From positions 1 through 6,491 of the forward strand of contig DSDS01000020.1 in NCBI GenBank assembly GCA_011048585.1: 6,491 bases of DNA, given 5' to 3'. Shown piece after piece: positions 1-5,641 of this stretch. A program made the translations under genes and the position numbers. The notes beneath the pieces were generated by a model. It made no database searches. It saw only the letters and a list, made by a program, of their open reading frames with translations, and was not told the DNA's origin. Origin of the DNA: Desulfurivibrio alkaliphilus (GTDB lineage: Bacteria > Desulfobacterota > Desulfobulbia > Desulfobulbales > Desulfurivibrionaceae). Position 1 is the stretch's first letter, and each line of letters opens with the position of its first letter.

Positions 1-122
1 GAGCGTTACCATTTTCGAGCGAACACCGATATTTCAGTTACTTACCGAAAGAGATTACAAAACTGCACAGGAGCCATTCTGTAAGCAGTTGAATTTATTC
101 AATTAACAACCGGACACTAGTG
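1..122 (+). mobile_element. Probable right-hand end of an insertion sequence (IS4-like), truncated by the window edge
   Basis: This stretch is clearly AT-richer than the rest of the window and contains a reading frame that looks like a transposase C-terminus (2-106). Just after its stop lies ACCGGACACTAGTG (109-122), which ends in the 8-bp palindrome CACTAGTG. A short non-coding tail carrying a terminal inverted repeat right after the transposase stop is the usual arrangement at one end of IS4-type elements. The matching left inverted repeat and any target duplication are outside the window, so the boundary at about 122 is a guess. The element would sit just beyond the terminator of the tRNA-Arg unit. 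An unrelated intergenic AT-rich stretch cannot be excluded. Confidence 0.35.
2..106 (+). CDS. C-terminal fragment of a probable IS4-family transposase (5' part outside the window)
   Basis: The frame beginning at base 2 stays open to TAA at 104-106 and gives 34 residues. They contain a FERTPIFQLL-like segment and end in KQLNLFN. A hydrophobic 'TPI.QLL' segment followed about 20 residues later by a terminal QL.LF is, as far as I recall, common at the extreme C-terminus of IS4-type DDE transposases; this is recognition of style, not an alignment. The DDE catalytic residues would lie upstream and cannot be seen, so it cannot be judged whether the gene is intact. The +1 frame (1-84) is also open, but its 27 residues resemble nothing I know. 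Low GC against the surrounding genes fits acquired DNA. Confidence 0.4.
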   Translation, partial: SVTIFERTPIFQLLTERDYKTAQEPFCKQLNLFN

Positions 123-154
123 AAAAAATACCTGTTTTAGGACCATCTCGGCAC

Positions 155-200
155 CAAAAAAGAAAAAGGAAAACCAGGCTTAACACCCTGATTTCCCTTT
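155..200 (-). terminator. Strong Rho-independent terminator downstream of tRNA-Arg
   Basis: Arms 187-200 and 165-178 pair over 14 bp (12 Watson-Crick plus two G-T pairs) around an 8-nt loop (179-186). Read on the minus strand, the stem is followed by a T-rich run corresponding to the A-rich plus-strand bases 155-167. It lies 9 bases beyond the CCA end of the tRNA gene, as expected for the end of a tRNA transcript. A shorter T run at 202-206 on the plus strand means it might also act weakly on transcripts coming from the left edge. Confidence 0.85.
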
Positions 201-208
201 ATTTTTCG

Positions 209-285
209 TGGTGAGCGGAGCGGGATTCGAACCCACGACCTTTAGCTCCGGAGGCTAACGCTCTATCCAGCTGAGCTACCCGCCC
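209..285 (-). tRNA. tRNA-Arg, anticodon CCG, with encoded CCA
   Basis: The minus strand folds into a complete 77-nt cloverleaf. The 7-bp acceptor stem is GGGCGGG paired with TCCGCTC (two G-T pairs). The D-arm is GCTC/GAGC, and the anticodon stem TTAGC/GCTAA carries the loop CTCCGGA. The variable loop has 5 nt, and the T-arm is GTGGG/CCCGC with loop TTCGAAT. The discriminator base is A and the CCA is encoded (209-211). The anticodon CCG (plus-strand 249-251) reads the arginine codon CGG, which is used in the neighbouring GC-rich genes. The gene lies downstream of tilS on the same strand, with a strong terminator just after it. No convincing promoter of its own was found in the 79 bases between the two, so read-through from tilS is possible. 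Confidence 0.97.
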
Positions 286-295
286 ACGAAGAGAG

Positions 296-317
296 CCCGC
301 AGCTACCGTCCTGCGGG
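296..317 (-). other. Perfect 7-bp hairpin between tilS and tRNA-Arg
   Basis: CCCGCAG (296-302) and CTGCGGG (311-317) form a perfect stem with an 8-nt loop. It lies 48 bases past the tilS stop and 10 bases before the mature tRNA 5' end. On the minus strand the sequence after the stem is CTCTCTTCG, too poor in T for a confident intrinsic terminator. It may be a weak attenuator that lets part of the tilS transcript continue into the tRNA, or a structure involved in processing the tRNA leader. The pairing is directly visible; the role is inferred. Confidence 0.45.
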
Positions 318-364
318 TTTCACGAGGGCCTGATTACCATGGATCGCCCCTGCCGTAAAGATTT

Positions 365-1438
365 TTATCGTGCTCCCCGACGGCGGGGACCGGGAGTGCC
401 CCGGACAAATTTCAGCAGCCCTCCCTCCCTGCTCACCGCCACGCCGGCGGCCAGATGGGCAACGACCCCATCCCGGGAGCGGCCGGCCCCGGCCAGCAAC
501 TGCTCGATCTGACGGGCGGCCGGCCGCAACGCCATCGCCCAGAGGGCCTTTTCCAGCAAGCGGCGGCGGAGAGCGATGGGCTGGTCATTGAAAACGACCA
601 GGTCCAGCCGCAGCTCATCAAGCCGCCCCCTCCCCGCCGGCCGGGGAAAAACCAGAGCCTGCCGATAAGCCTCATCGGCCAGATGTTCCAGCAACTCCTC
701 CTCGTCGCGAAGCACCGCCGCGGTTCGACGCAGGGTCTCCCGGACATTGGGATTGAAGCGCTCCTCCAGCCACGGCAGCAGCTCCAGTCGCACCCGGTTG
801 CGCAGAAAGCGCAGGTCGCGATTAGAGCTGTCCTCGGCAGAGGGGATACCCCGCTCAGCCAGATAAGCCAAAACCTCGGCCTTGGTCACCGCCAGCAATG
901 GCCGAATAATCTTTAACGCCCCCCGAGCTGTCTCCGGCTCACCCTCTTGCCGGCCGCCGCGGCGCAAGATATCCATCCCGGCCAAACCCTTGCGGGCGGT
1001 GCCCCGCAACAGCCGCAGCAGCAGTTCTTCGGCCTGATCGTCGGCGGTATGGGCCACCGCCAGGCAATCGGCCCCCAATTGGGCGGCGCTGGCGGCTAAA
1101 AAACGATAACGCAGATCACGGGCGGCATGTTCCAGGGAAAGCCCCTCTCGCCGGGCATAATCGCGCACCGCCACCGTCCCGCTACGCCATGGGATCTCGA
1201 GCCGACCGGCTGTCGCCGCCACCAGTTCCCGCTCCGTGCCGGTTTCCGCCGGTCGCAGGCCATGATCGACATAGGCCGCCGCCAGCCTGAAGCCGCCGAC
1301 CATGGAGAGGCGCTGCAAGGCATGGAGCAAGGCCATGGAATCCGGACCGGCGGATACCCCCACCAGCACCAGCTCCCCGGCCCCGATCAGCCGGTGGCGT
1401 TCAATCTCCCGCCCCACCTTTTTTTCCAACGGATGCAT
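365..1438 (-). CDS. tilS: tRNA(Ile)-lysidine synthase TilS
   Basis: TilS uses ATP and lysine to convert the wobble cytidine of the CAU-anticodon tRNA-Ile2 into lysidine, so that the tRNA reads AUA and is charged with isoleucine. It is cytoplasmic and normally essential. In the 357-residue form chosen here, the PP-loop is SAGPDS (29-34). It is followed by VDHGLRP (57-63), HTADDQAEE (130-138), RGTARKGLAGM (145-155), RPLL (179-182) and the SSNRD...RNRVRLELLP block (about 204-222). The rest corresponds to the substrate-binding region. The C-terminus is shorter than in the 432-residue E. coli enzyme. The ATG at 1436-1438 is preferred because MHPLEKK... starts about where other TilS proteins do; an AGG lies 9 bases upstream. 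An in-frame GTG at 1535-1537 (390 residues) has an AGGA at similar spacing, but its extra 33 residues look unlike TilS and overlap the galU promoter region. The gene is divergent from galU and is followed by tRNA-Arg. Confidence 0.95.
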   Translation of the reverse strand: MHPLEKKVGREIERHRLIGAGELVLVGVSAGPDSMALLHALQRLSMVGGFRLAAAYVDHGLRPAETGTERELVAATAGRLEIPWRSGTVAVRDYARREGLSLEHAARDLRYRFLAASAAQLGADCLAVAHTADDQAEELLLRLLRGTARKGLAGMDILRRGGRQEGEPETARGALKIIRPLLAVTKAEVLAYLAERGIPSAEDSSNRDLRFLRNRVRLELLPWLEERFNPNVRETLRRTAAVLRDEEELLEHLADEAYRQALVFPRPAGRGRLDELRLDLVVFNDQPIALRRRLLEKALWAMALRPAARQIEQLLAGAGRSRDGVVAHLAAGVAVSREGGLLKFVRGTPGPRRRGAR

Positions 1439-1456
1439 CACCACCGACCTGATTTG

Positions 1457-1488
1457 CCAAGAAAAGGTTAAATAACCAAGAAACGGTT
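1457..1488. repeat. 13-bp direct repeat in the tilS/galU divergent region (possible operator)
   Basis: CCAAGAAAAGGTT (1457-1469) and CCAAGAAACGGTT (1476-1488) match at 12 of 13 positions with a 19-bp period. The short palindrome GGTTA-AA-TAACC (1466-1477) links them. TTGCCAAG occurs at 1454-1461 and again at 1487-1494, and an inverted TTTCTTG follows at 1501-1507. The second copy touches the proposed galU -35 box (1487-1492). Two sites about two helical turns apart next to a promoter could bind a dimeric regulator, but no regulator is visible here and the arrangement could be chance. Confidence 0.35.
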
Positions 1489-1515
1489 GCCAAGCTGGGC
1501 TTTCTTGAACATACT
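1487..1515 (+). promoter_or_regulatory. Candidate sigma70-type promoter for galU
   Basis: TTGCCA (1487-1492) matches the -35 consensus at 5 of 6 positions, and CATACT (1510-1515) matches the -10 at 4 of 6, with the ideal 17-bp spacing. Transcription would start near 1522, giving a leader of about 65 nt before the galU ATG. It is the best such pair seen in the 148-bp divergent region. It would serve galU and probably priA. It lies inside the alternative long reading frame of tilS, which argues against that long start. Confidence 0.5.
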
Positions 1516-1586
1516 GTGTACTCAGTTTGTTGCCCACGGCGGCCGATCCTGCCGGTAAAAAGTCAAACTAAAAAGGAGCCTTAACC

Positions 1587-2459
1587 ATGAAAGTTCGCAA
1601 AGCCGTTATCCCCGTGGCCGGGCTGGGCACCCGCTTTCTCCCGGCCAGTAAGGCGATCCCCAAAGAGATGCTGACCATCGTCGATCGGCCCACCATCCAA
1701 TACATTGTTGAAGAGGTGGTGGCCTCCGGCATCGAGGTGATCATCTTTATCACCAGCGAGGGCAAATCAGCCATCGAAAACCATTTCGACTACAATTTCG
1801 AGCTGGACACCCTGCTGCGCCAGAAAAACAAGATCGACCTCTGCGAAGAGATCTGCCACATCTCCAACCTAATCGATATCATTGCGGTGCGCCAGAAAAA
1901 GCCCCTGGGCCTGGGACATGCCATCTGGAGCGCCCGCAACGTGGTGGGCAACGAACCCTTTCTGGTATTGCTGGGCGATGACCTGGTTCTTTCCGACCAA
2001 CTGCCCTGCTGCCAACAGATGCTCAACCTCTACGACGAGGTGCAGGAATCGATTGTGGCCGTCCAGCGGGTTTCTCCCGAGGAGGCCAGCCAGTATGGGA
2101 TCGTCGAAGGGGAGCCGGTCCGGGAGGGGGTTTACTCGGTGCAGCGCATGGTGGAAAAACCGGCACCCGGCACCACCGATTCCGATTTGGCGATCATCGG
2201 CCGCTATCTGTTGCAGCCCGATATCTTCGATATTCTGGAAAAGACCACCCCCGGCCATGGCGGCGAGATCCAGCTCACCGACGCCCTCCAGGCTCTGGCC
2301 AAGAAACGTCCCATGTTCGCCTACCAGTTCCAGGGCACCCGTTTCGACGCCGGCGACAAGCTGGGCTATCTCAAGGCCATTGTTGCCTTTGCCCTCCGTC
2401 ATCCCTCATTAGGCAAGGATTTCAAGAAACATATCAAAGAGGTCTGCGCGGCGTTTTAG
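1587..2459 (+). CDS. galU: UTP--glucose-1-phosphate uridylyltransferase GalU
   Basis: GalU joins UTP and glucose-1-phosphate to give UDP-glucose and pyrophosphate in the cytoplasm. UDP-glucose supplies lipopolysaccharide, exopolysaccharide and galactose metabolism. The 290 residues are near the usual family length. Diagnostic motifs are the nucleotide-binding loop GLGTRFLP (12-19) with KEM (26-28), LGLGHA (107-112), the metal/nucleotide region LGDD (129-132), VEKP (189-192), GGEIQLTD (225-232) and the substrate-binding GDKLGY (256-261). These separate GalU from the RfbA-type glucose-1-phosphate thymidylyltransferases. The start is firm: AAGGAG (1573-1578) lies 8 bases before the ATG. priA follows after 14 bp, so the two are probably co-transcribed. 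Confidence 0.97.
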   Translation: MKVRKAVIPVAGLGTRFLPASKAIPKEMLTIVDRPTIQYIVEEVVASGIEVIIFITSEGKSAIENHFDYNFELDTLLRQKNKIDLCEEICHISNLIDIIAVRQKKPLGLGHAIWSARNVVGNEPFLVLLGDDLVLSDQLPCCQQMLNLYDEVQESIVAVQRVSPEEASQYGIVEGEPVREGVYSVQRMVEKPAPGTTDSDLAIIGRYLLQPDIFDILEKTTPGHGGEIQLTDALQALAKKRPMFAYQFQGTRFDAGDKLGYLKAIVAFALRHPSLGKDFKKHIKEVCAAF

Positions 2460-2473
2460 GCGACCATCCCTCC

Positions 2474-4969
2474 ATGTCCCAAGATCCTGCGCTCTACTTC
2501 GAGGTGGCGGTTTTAGCCCCGATTCACCACACCCTGACCTATGCTCCGCCCCCCGGGGTGGGACGGCTGGCCCCCGGCCACCGTCTGCTGGTCCCCTTGG
2601 GCCGTCGCCAGCTGACCGGCTATCTGCTGGCCTGCAGCACCACCCCGCCGGTCGTCAAACCGGGGGAGAAAAGATCCGCCGAATTGAGGGAAATAGCGGC
2701 CGACAAGATCAGGGCCGCCTTGGCCGTACTTGACCCCGAACCGCTGTTCCCCGCCGCCCTGGTCCCTTTTTTCCGTTGGATCGCCGACTACTATCATCAC
2801 CCCATCGGGGACGTGATTCAAACCGCCCTGCCCGCCGGGCTCAACCGCCGCAGCGTCAATGTTATCAAGCTGACCCCCGAGGGTGCCAAGGCTCTGGCCA
2901 ATCACCACCAGACCGATGAAGCTCCGGAGTGGCTGGAGGAGCTGCTGGCCGCCGGAGAGCTCAGCCCGGCCCAAAGCGCGGCCATTATCCGGCGCCGACA
3001 GCCATCCCTGGGTCGCTGGCAGAAGCAGGGCTGGCTCCAGGTGATCAGCCGCCTCAAGCTGGAGAATGTCCGCCCCAAGTGCGAAACGGTGGTGATGCTC
3101 CCCAAGGATACGCCCCCCCCGCTCAGCCGGCCGCTCAAACCCGCCGAGGAGAAGACCCTGGCCCTGGCAAGGAAGATGGCCGGTGACAACGCCGGCGGCC
3201 TGCCTCGGCGGGAGCTGGTTAAGGAGTATGCCGGCGCCGGCCGGGTTTTGAAGAATCTGGCGGCCTTGGGTCTGGTAGAATTGGTGGAGCGGCGGCTTTA
3301 CCGAGACCCCTTCGGCGAGCCCCCGCCGTTTTTCGCCAAACCCGCCCGGCTGACCGGCGAACAGGAGGGGGTGATGGCCCAGCTCCTGCCTGCCATCCAG
3401 ACGGGCGGTTACGCCCCCTTTCTGCTTCACGGCATCACCGGCAGCGGCAAAACCGAGATCTATCTGCGGGCCGCCGAAGTGGTGCTGGCCCAGGGACGCC
3501 AAGTGCTGGTGCTGGTCCCGGAGATCGCCCTGGCCACCCAACTTGAAGGCCATTTCTGCTCCCGCTTTGGTGAGGCGGTGGCCCTGCTCCACAGCGGCCT
3601 TTCCGCCGGTGAACGCTTCGACCAGTGGAGCCGGCTGCTTGGCGGTGAAGCCCAAATCGCCATCGGGGCCCGCTCGGCGATCTTTGCCCCCCTGCCCGAC
3701 CCCGGCCTGATCATCGTCGACGAGGAACATGATCCGGCCTACAAGCAGGAGGAGCAATTACGCTACAACGCCCGCGACCTGGCCCTGCTCCGCGGCCTGC
3801 AACAACGGGCCACGGTGATTCTCGGCTCGGCCACTCCGGCGGTGAGCAGCTATTACCAGGCTCAGAAAGGGAAGTTTCGCCTGCTGACCATGGGGGCCAG
3901 GATCGACGACCGCCCCCTGCCGGCGGTGGAGGTCATCGATCTCAAGGAGGTCAAAACCGTCTCCGGCTACCCCCCCCTCTTCTCGCCGCAACTGGTCCGG
4001 GCCCTGAAGGAAAACCTGGCCGCCGGCCATCAGTCCCTGGTTTTCCTCAACCGGCGGGGCTGGGCCAATCTGATGCTCTGCAAGGATTGCGGCCGACCGG
4101 TCCAGTGTCAGCACTGCCAGGTCAGCCTGACCCTGCACAAGCAACGGGGGCAACTGCTCTGCCACCATTGCGGCTATCATCTGCCCCGAGATCTCCTCTG
4201 CCCCAACTGTCGCTCCGGCACCCTGGTCTCGGCCGGTTTCGGCACCGAACGGCTGGAGGAGGAGTTGCGCCGGCTCCTGCCCAAGGCCCGCATCGCCCGC
4301 CTGGACCAGGACACCACCCGGGACCGCGGCCAATTCCTCAAGGTACTCAAGGCGGTGCGGGATCTGGAGATCGATATCCTGATCGGCACCCAGATGATCA
4401 CCAAGGGGCACCATTTTCCCCGGGTAACCCTGGTGGGAATCGTCTGGGCCGACGCGGGGCTGGGAATTCCCGACTACAAGGCGGGGGAGCGCACCTTCCA
4501 ACTGCTGACCCAGGTCACCGGCCGGGCCGGCCGGGGCGAATTTCCCGGCCGAGTGCTGATCCAGACCCTCCAGGCCGACCACTACTCCGTCACCATGGCC
4601 CAGAACCACGATTATCAAGGGCTTTATCAGCAGGAGATCGCCCAGCGCCGCCGCCTTAACTTCCCCCCCTTGGGCCGACTGATCAATCTCCGCCTGGATG
4701 GGGAGCAAGAGGAGCGGGTCCGGGAGCTGGCCTCAAGCCTGGGAGAGCTTGCGCTTCGGCTCAGCGGAGGCCGGATCGCGGTGCTGGGACCCTCCCCGGC
4801 GCCTTTGGCCCGGCTGCGAGGCCGTTATCGCTGGCAACTGCTGCTCAAAGGGAGCGGGGTTGAAGAGCTGCACCGCCTCTGCCGCCGGATTTGCGCCGAA
4901 TATCCCCGGCTGCCGGGGGCTTCCACGGTTAAATTGAGTCTGGACGTTGACCCCGAAAACATGGTATAG
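2474..4969 (+). CDS. priA: Replication restart helicase PriA (primosomal protein N')
   Basis: PriA binds abandoned replication forks, unwinds the lagging arm by 3'-5' helicase action and begins reloading DnaB. The 831 residues show an N-terminal 3'-DNA-binding domain (about 7-125) and a winged-helix/linker region (about 130-290). The superfamily 2 helicase core follows, with Walker A GITGSGKTE (320-328, K326), DEEHD (416-420) and GSATP (451-455). Eight cysteines form the two zinc sites (C536, C539, C545, C548, C563, C566, C576, C579). GTQMITKG (638-645) and motif VI QVTGRAGR (680-687) come next, then the C-terminal domain. From Walker A onward the length matches E. coli PriA (505 against 502 residues after the lysine). 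The roughly 96 extra residues lie before it, as in the long PriA forms of Firmicutes. No good Shine-Dalgarno precedes the ATG, and no earlier in-frame start exists after the galU stop, so translational coupling with galU is likely. Confidence 0.97.
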   Translation: MSQDPALYFEVAVLAPIHHTLTYAPPPGVGRLAPGHRLLVPLGRRQLTGYLLACSTTPPVVKPGEKRSAELREIAADKIRAALAVLDPEPLFPAALVPFFRWIADYYHHPIGDVIQTALPAGLNRRSVNVIKLTPEGAKALANHHQTDEAPEWLEELLAAGELSPAQSAAIIRRRQPSLGRWQKQGWLQVISRLKLENVRPKCETVVMLPKDTPPPLSRPLKPAEEKTLALARKMAGDNAGGLPRRELVKEYAGAGRVLKNLAALGLVELVERRLYRDPFGEPPPFFAKPARLTGEQEGVMAQLLPAIQTGGYAPFLLHGITGSGKTEIYLRAAEVVLAQGRQVLVLVPEIALATQLEGHFCSRFGEAVALLHSGLSAGERFDQWSRLLGGEAQIAIGARSAIFAPLPDPGLIIVDEEHDPAYKQEEQLRYNARDLALLRGLQQRATVILGSATPAVSSYYQAQKGKFRLLTMGARIDDRPLPAVEVIDLKEVKTVSGYPPLFSPQLVRALKENLAAGHQSLVFLNRRGWANLMLCKDCGRPVQCQHCQVSLTLHKQRGQLLCHHCGYHLPRDLLCPNCRSGTLVSAGFGTERLEEELRRLLPKARIARLDQDTTRDRGQFLKVLKAVRDLEIDILIGTQMITKGHHFPRVTLVGIVWADAGLGIPDYKAGERTFQLLTQVTGRAGRGEFPGRVLIQTLQADHYSVTMAQNHDYQGLYQQEIAQRRRLNFPPLGRLINLRLDGEQEERVRELASSLGELALRLSGGRIAVLGPSPAPLARLRGRYRWQLLLKGSGVEELHRLCRRICAEYPRLPGASTVKLSLDVDPENMV

Positions 4970-4976
4970 CGATAAC
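4947..4976 (+). promoter_or_regulatory. Possible internal promoter for def-fmt
   Basis: TTGACC (4947-4952) and GATAAC (4971-4976) form a -35/-10 pair, 5 of 6 and 4 of 6 to consensus, with an 18-bp spacer across the priA stop codon. Transcription would begin near 4983, about 56 bases before the def ATG. The 69-bp priA/def gap contains no terminator-like hairpin, so def could equally be read from the galU promoter. An 8-bp direct repeat AGGCTTAC (5005-5012 and 5017-5024) lies in this leader and has no known meaning. Confidence 0.25.
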
Positions 4977-5038
4977 CGTCCAGGACACCGGGCGGCTAGC
5001 GCCAAGGCTTACAGACAGGCTTACCCGACGAAGAGATC

Positions 5039-5641
5039 ATGGCTATTTTACCGATTGTTAAATTTCCCGAAGCGGTACTGAAGGGCAACGCCAGGCCGGT
5101 TACGGTCTTCGACGAGCAACTGCGCCGGCTGGTGGCCGATATGATCGACACCATGCACGCCGCCCCCGGGGTGGGGCTGGCGGCGCCCCAGGTGGGGGTG
5201 TCCCGGCAGGTGGTGGTGATCGCCGGCCGGGTGGTGCCCCGACCCGGCGAGTCCGGGGAGGAGCGGGAAGCCGAAGCGCCCCCGCCCGAGGATGCCGATG
5301 TTGCCGATGTTGCCGCGGAAGAACGGCGCCACCCTTCCCTGGTACTGATCAATCCCCGGATCGTCTCCGGCGAGGGCCAGCAGGTGGATGAGGAGGGTTG
5401 TCTCAGCGTCCGTGACTATTGCAGCAATGTAAAACGCCTGGCCAGGATCCAAGTCGAAGCCCTGGACCTGGAGGGCCGGCCCCTCAACTTCGAGGCGGAA
5501 GATTTCTTTGCTCGGGTGATCCAGCACGAACTCGATCACCTGCAAGGCACCCTCTTCATCGACCGGATCAGCTCCTTGAAACGCTCCCTCTACCGGAAAA
5601 AACTGAAGAAAATTCTGGCCGACCAACAGAAAGAGTCCTGA
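5039..5641 (+). CDS. def: Peptide deformylase Def with an acidic insertion
   Basis: Def removes the N-formyl group from nascent proteins at the ribosome, using a metal-bound water. All three family motifs are present: GVGLAAPQ (44-51), EEGCLS (118-123) with metal ligand C121, and HELDH (163-167) with ligands H163 and H167 and catalytic E164. The spacing from C121 to H163 is 42 residues, identical to E. coli (C90-H132). The spacing from motif 1 to C121 is 30 residues longer than in E. coli. The extra material (about 64-98) is rich in Glu, Asp, Pro and Ala and includes a duplicated ADV encoded by a tandem 9-bp repeat. This explains the 200-residue length against 169 in E. coli. The active site appears intact, so the enzyme should work. 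Ribosome binding is weak (GAAGAG about 3 bases before the ATG). It overlaps fmt by one base. Confidence 0.96.
   Translation: MAILPIVKFPEAVLKGNARPVTVFDEQLRRLVADMIDTMHAAPGVGLAAPQVGVSRQVVVIAGRVVPRPGESGEEREAEAPPPEDADVADVAAEERRHPSLVLINPRIVSGEGQQVDEEGCLSVRDYCSNVKRLARIQVEALDLEGRPLNFEAEDFFARVIQHELDHLQGTLFIDRISSLKRSLYRKKLKKILADQQKES
5294..5315 (+). repeat. Tandem 9-bp repeat inside def
   Basis: GCCGATGTT occurs twice in tandem (5294-5302, 5303-5311), followed by a partial GCCG. The unit is a multiple of three and codes for Ala-Asp-Val twice, then Ala, within the acidic insertion of the deformylase. Such a repeat can grow or shrink by slippage without breaking the frame, which would be tolerated in a surface loop. 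Confidence 0.7.

Noticed and set aside
1..84. Second open frame at the left edge (27 residues ending at TAA 82-84)
   Set aside because: It overlaps the frame ending at 106, whose tail resembles transposases; this one matches nothing and is too short to support.
286..364. Separate promoter for tRNA-Arg (TTTACG with GGTAAT or TAATCA)
   Set aside because: The best pairs have poor matches or the wrong spacing, so it was not annotated.
455..916. 153-codon plus-strand frame inside tilS
   Set aside because: It lies fully opposite TilS motifs, has no ribosome-binding site or domain, and has a composition typical of a GC-rich shadow frame.
2513..4708. Two long antisense reading frames (414 and 316 codons) opposite priA, in the same frame and separated by a single stop
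   Set aside because: They mirror the codon-position GC bias of priA. Their translations are low-complexity Gly/Gln/Leu/Ala-rich sequences with no recognisable domain, while priA on the other strand has all its motifs.
4970..5038. Terminator or small RNA between priA and def
   Set aside because: No stable stem followed by a T run is visible; only an 8-bp direct repeat is present.
5048..5626. 192-codon antisense frame covering most of def
   Set aside because: The plus strand encodes a complete deformylase with intact catalytic motifs; the antisense product shows no family features.
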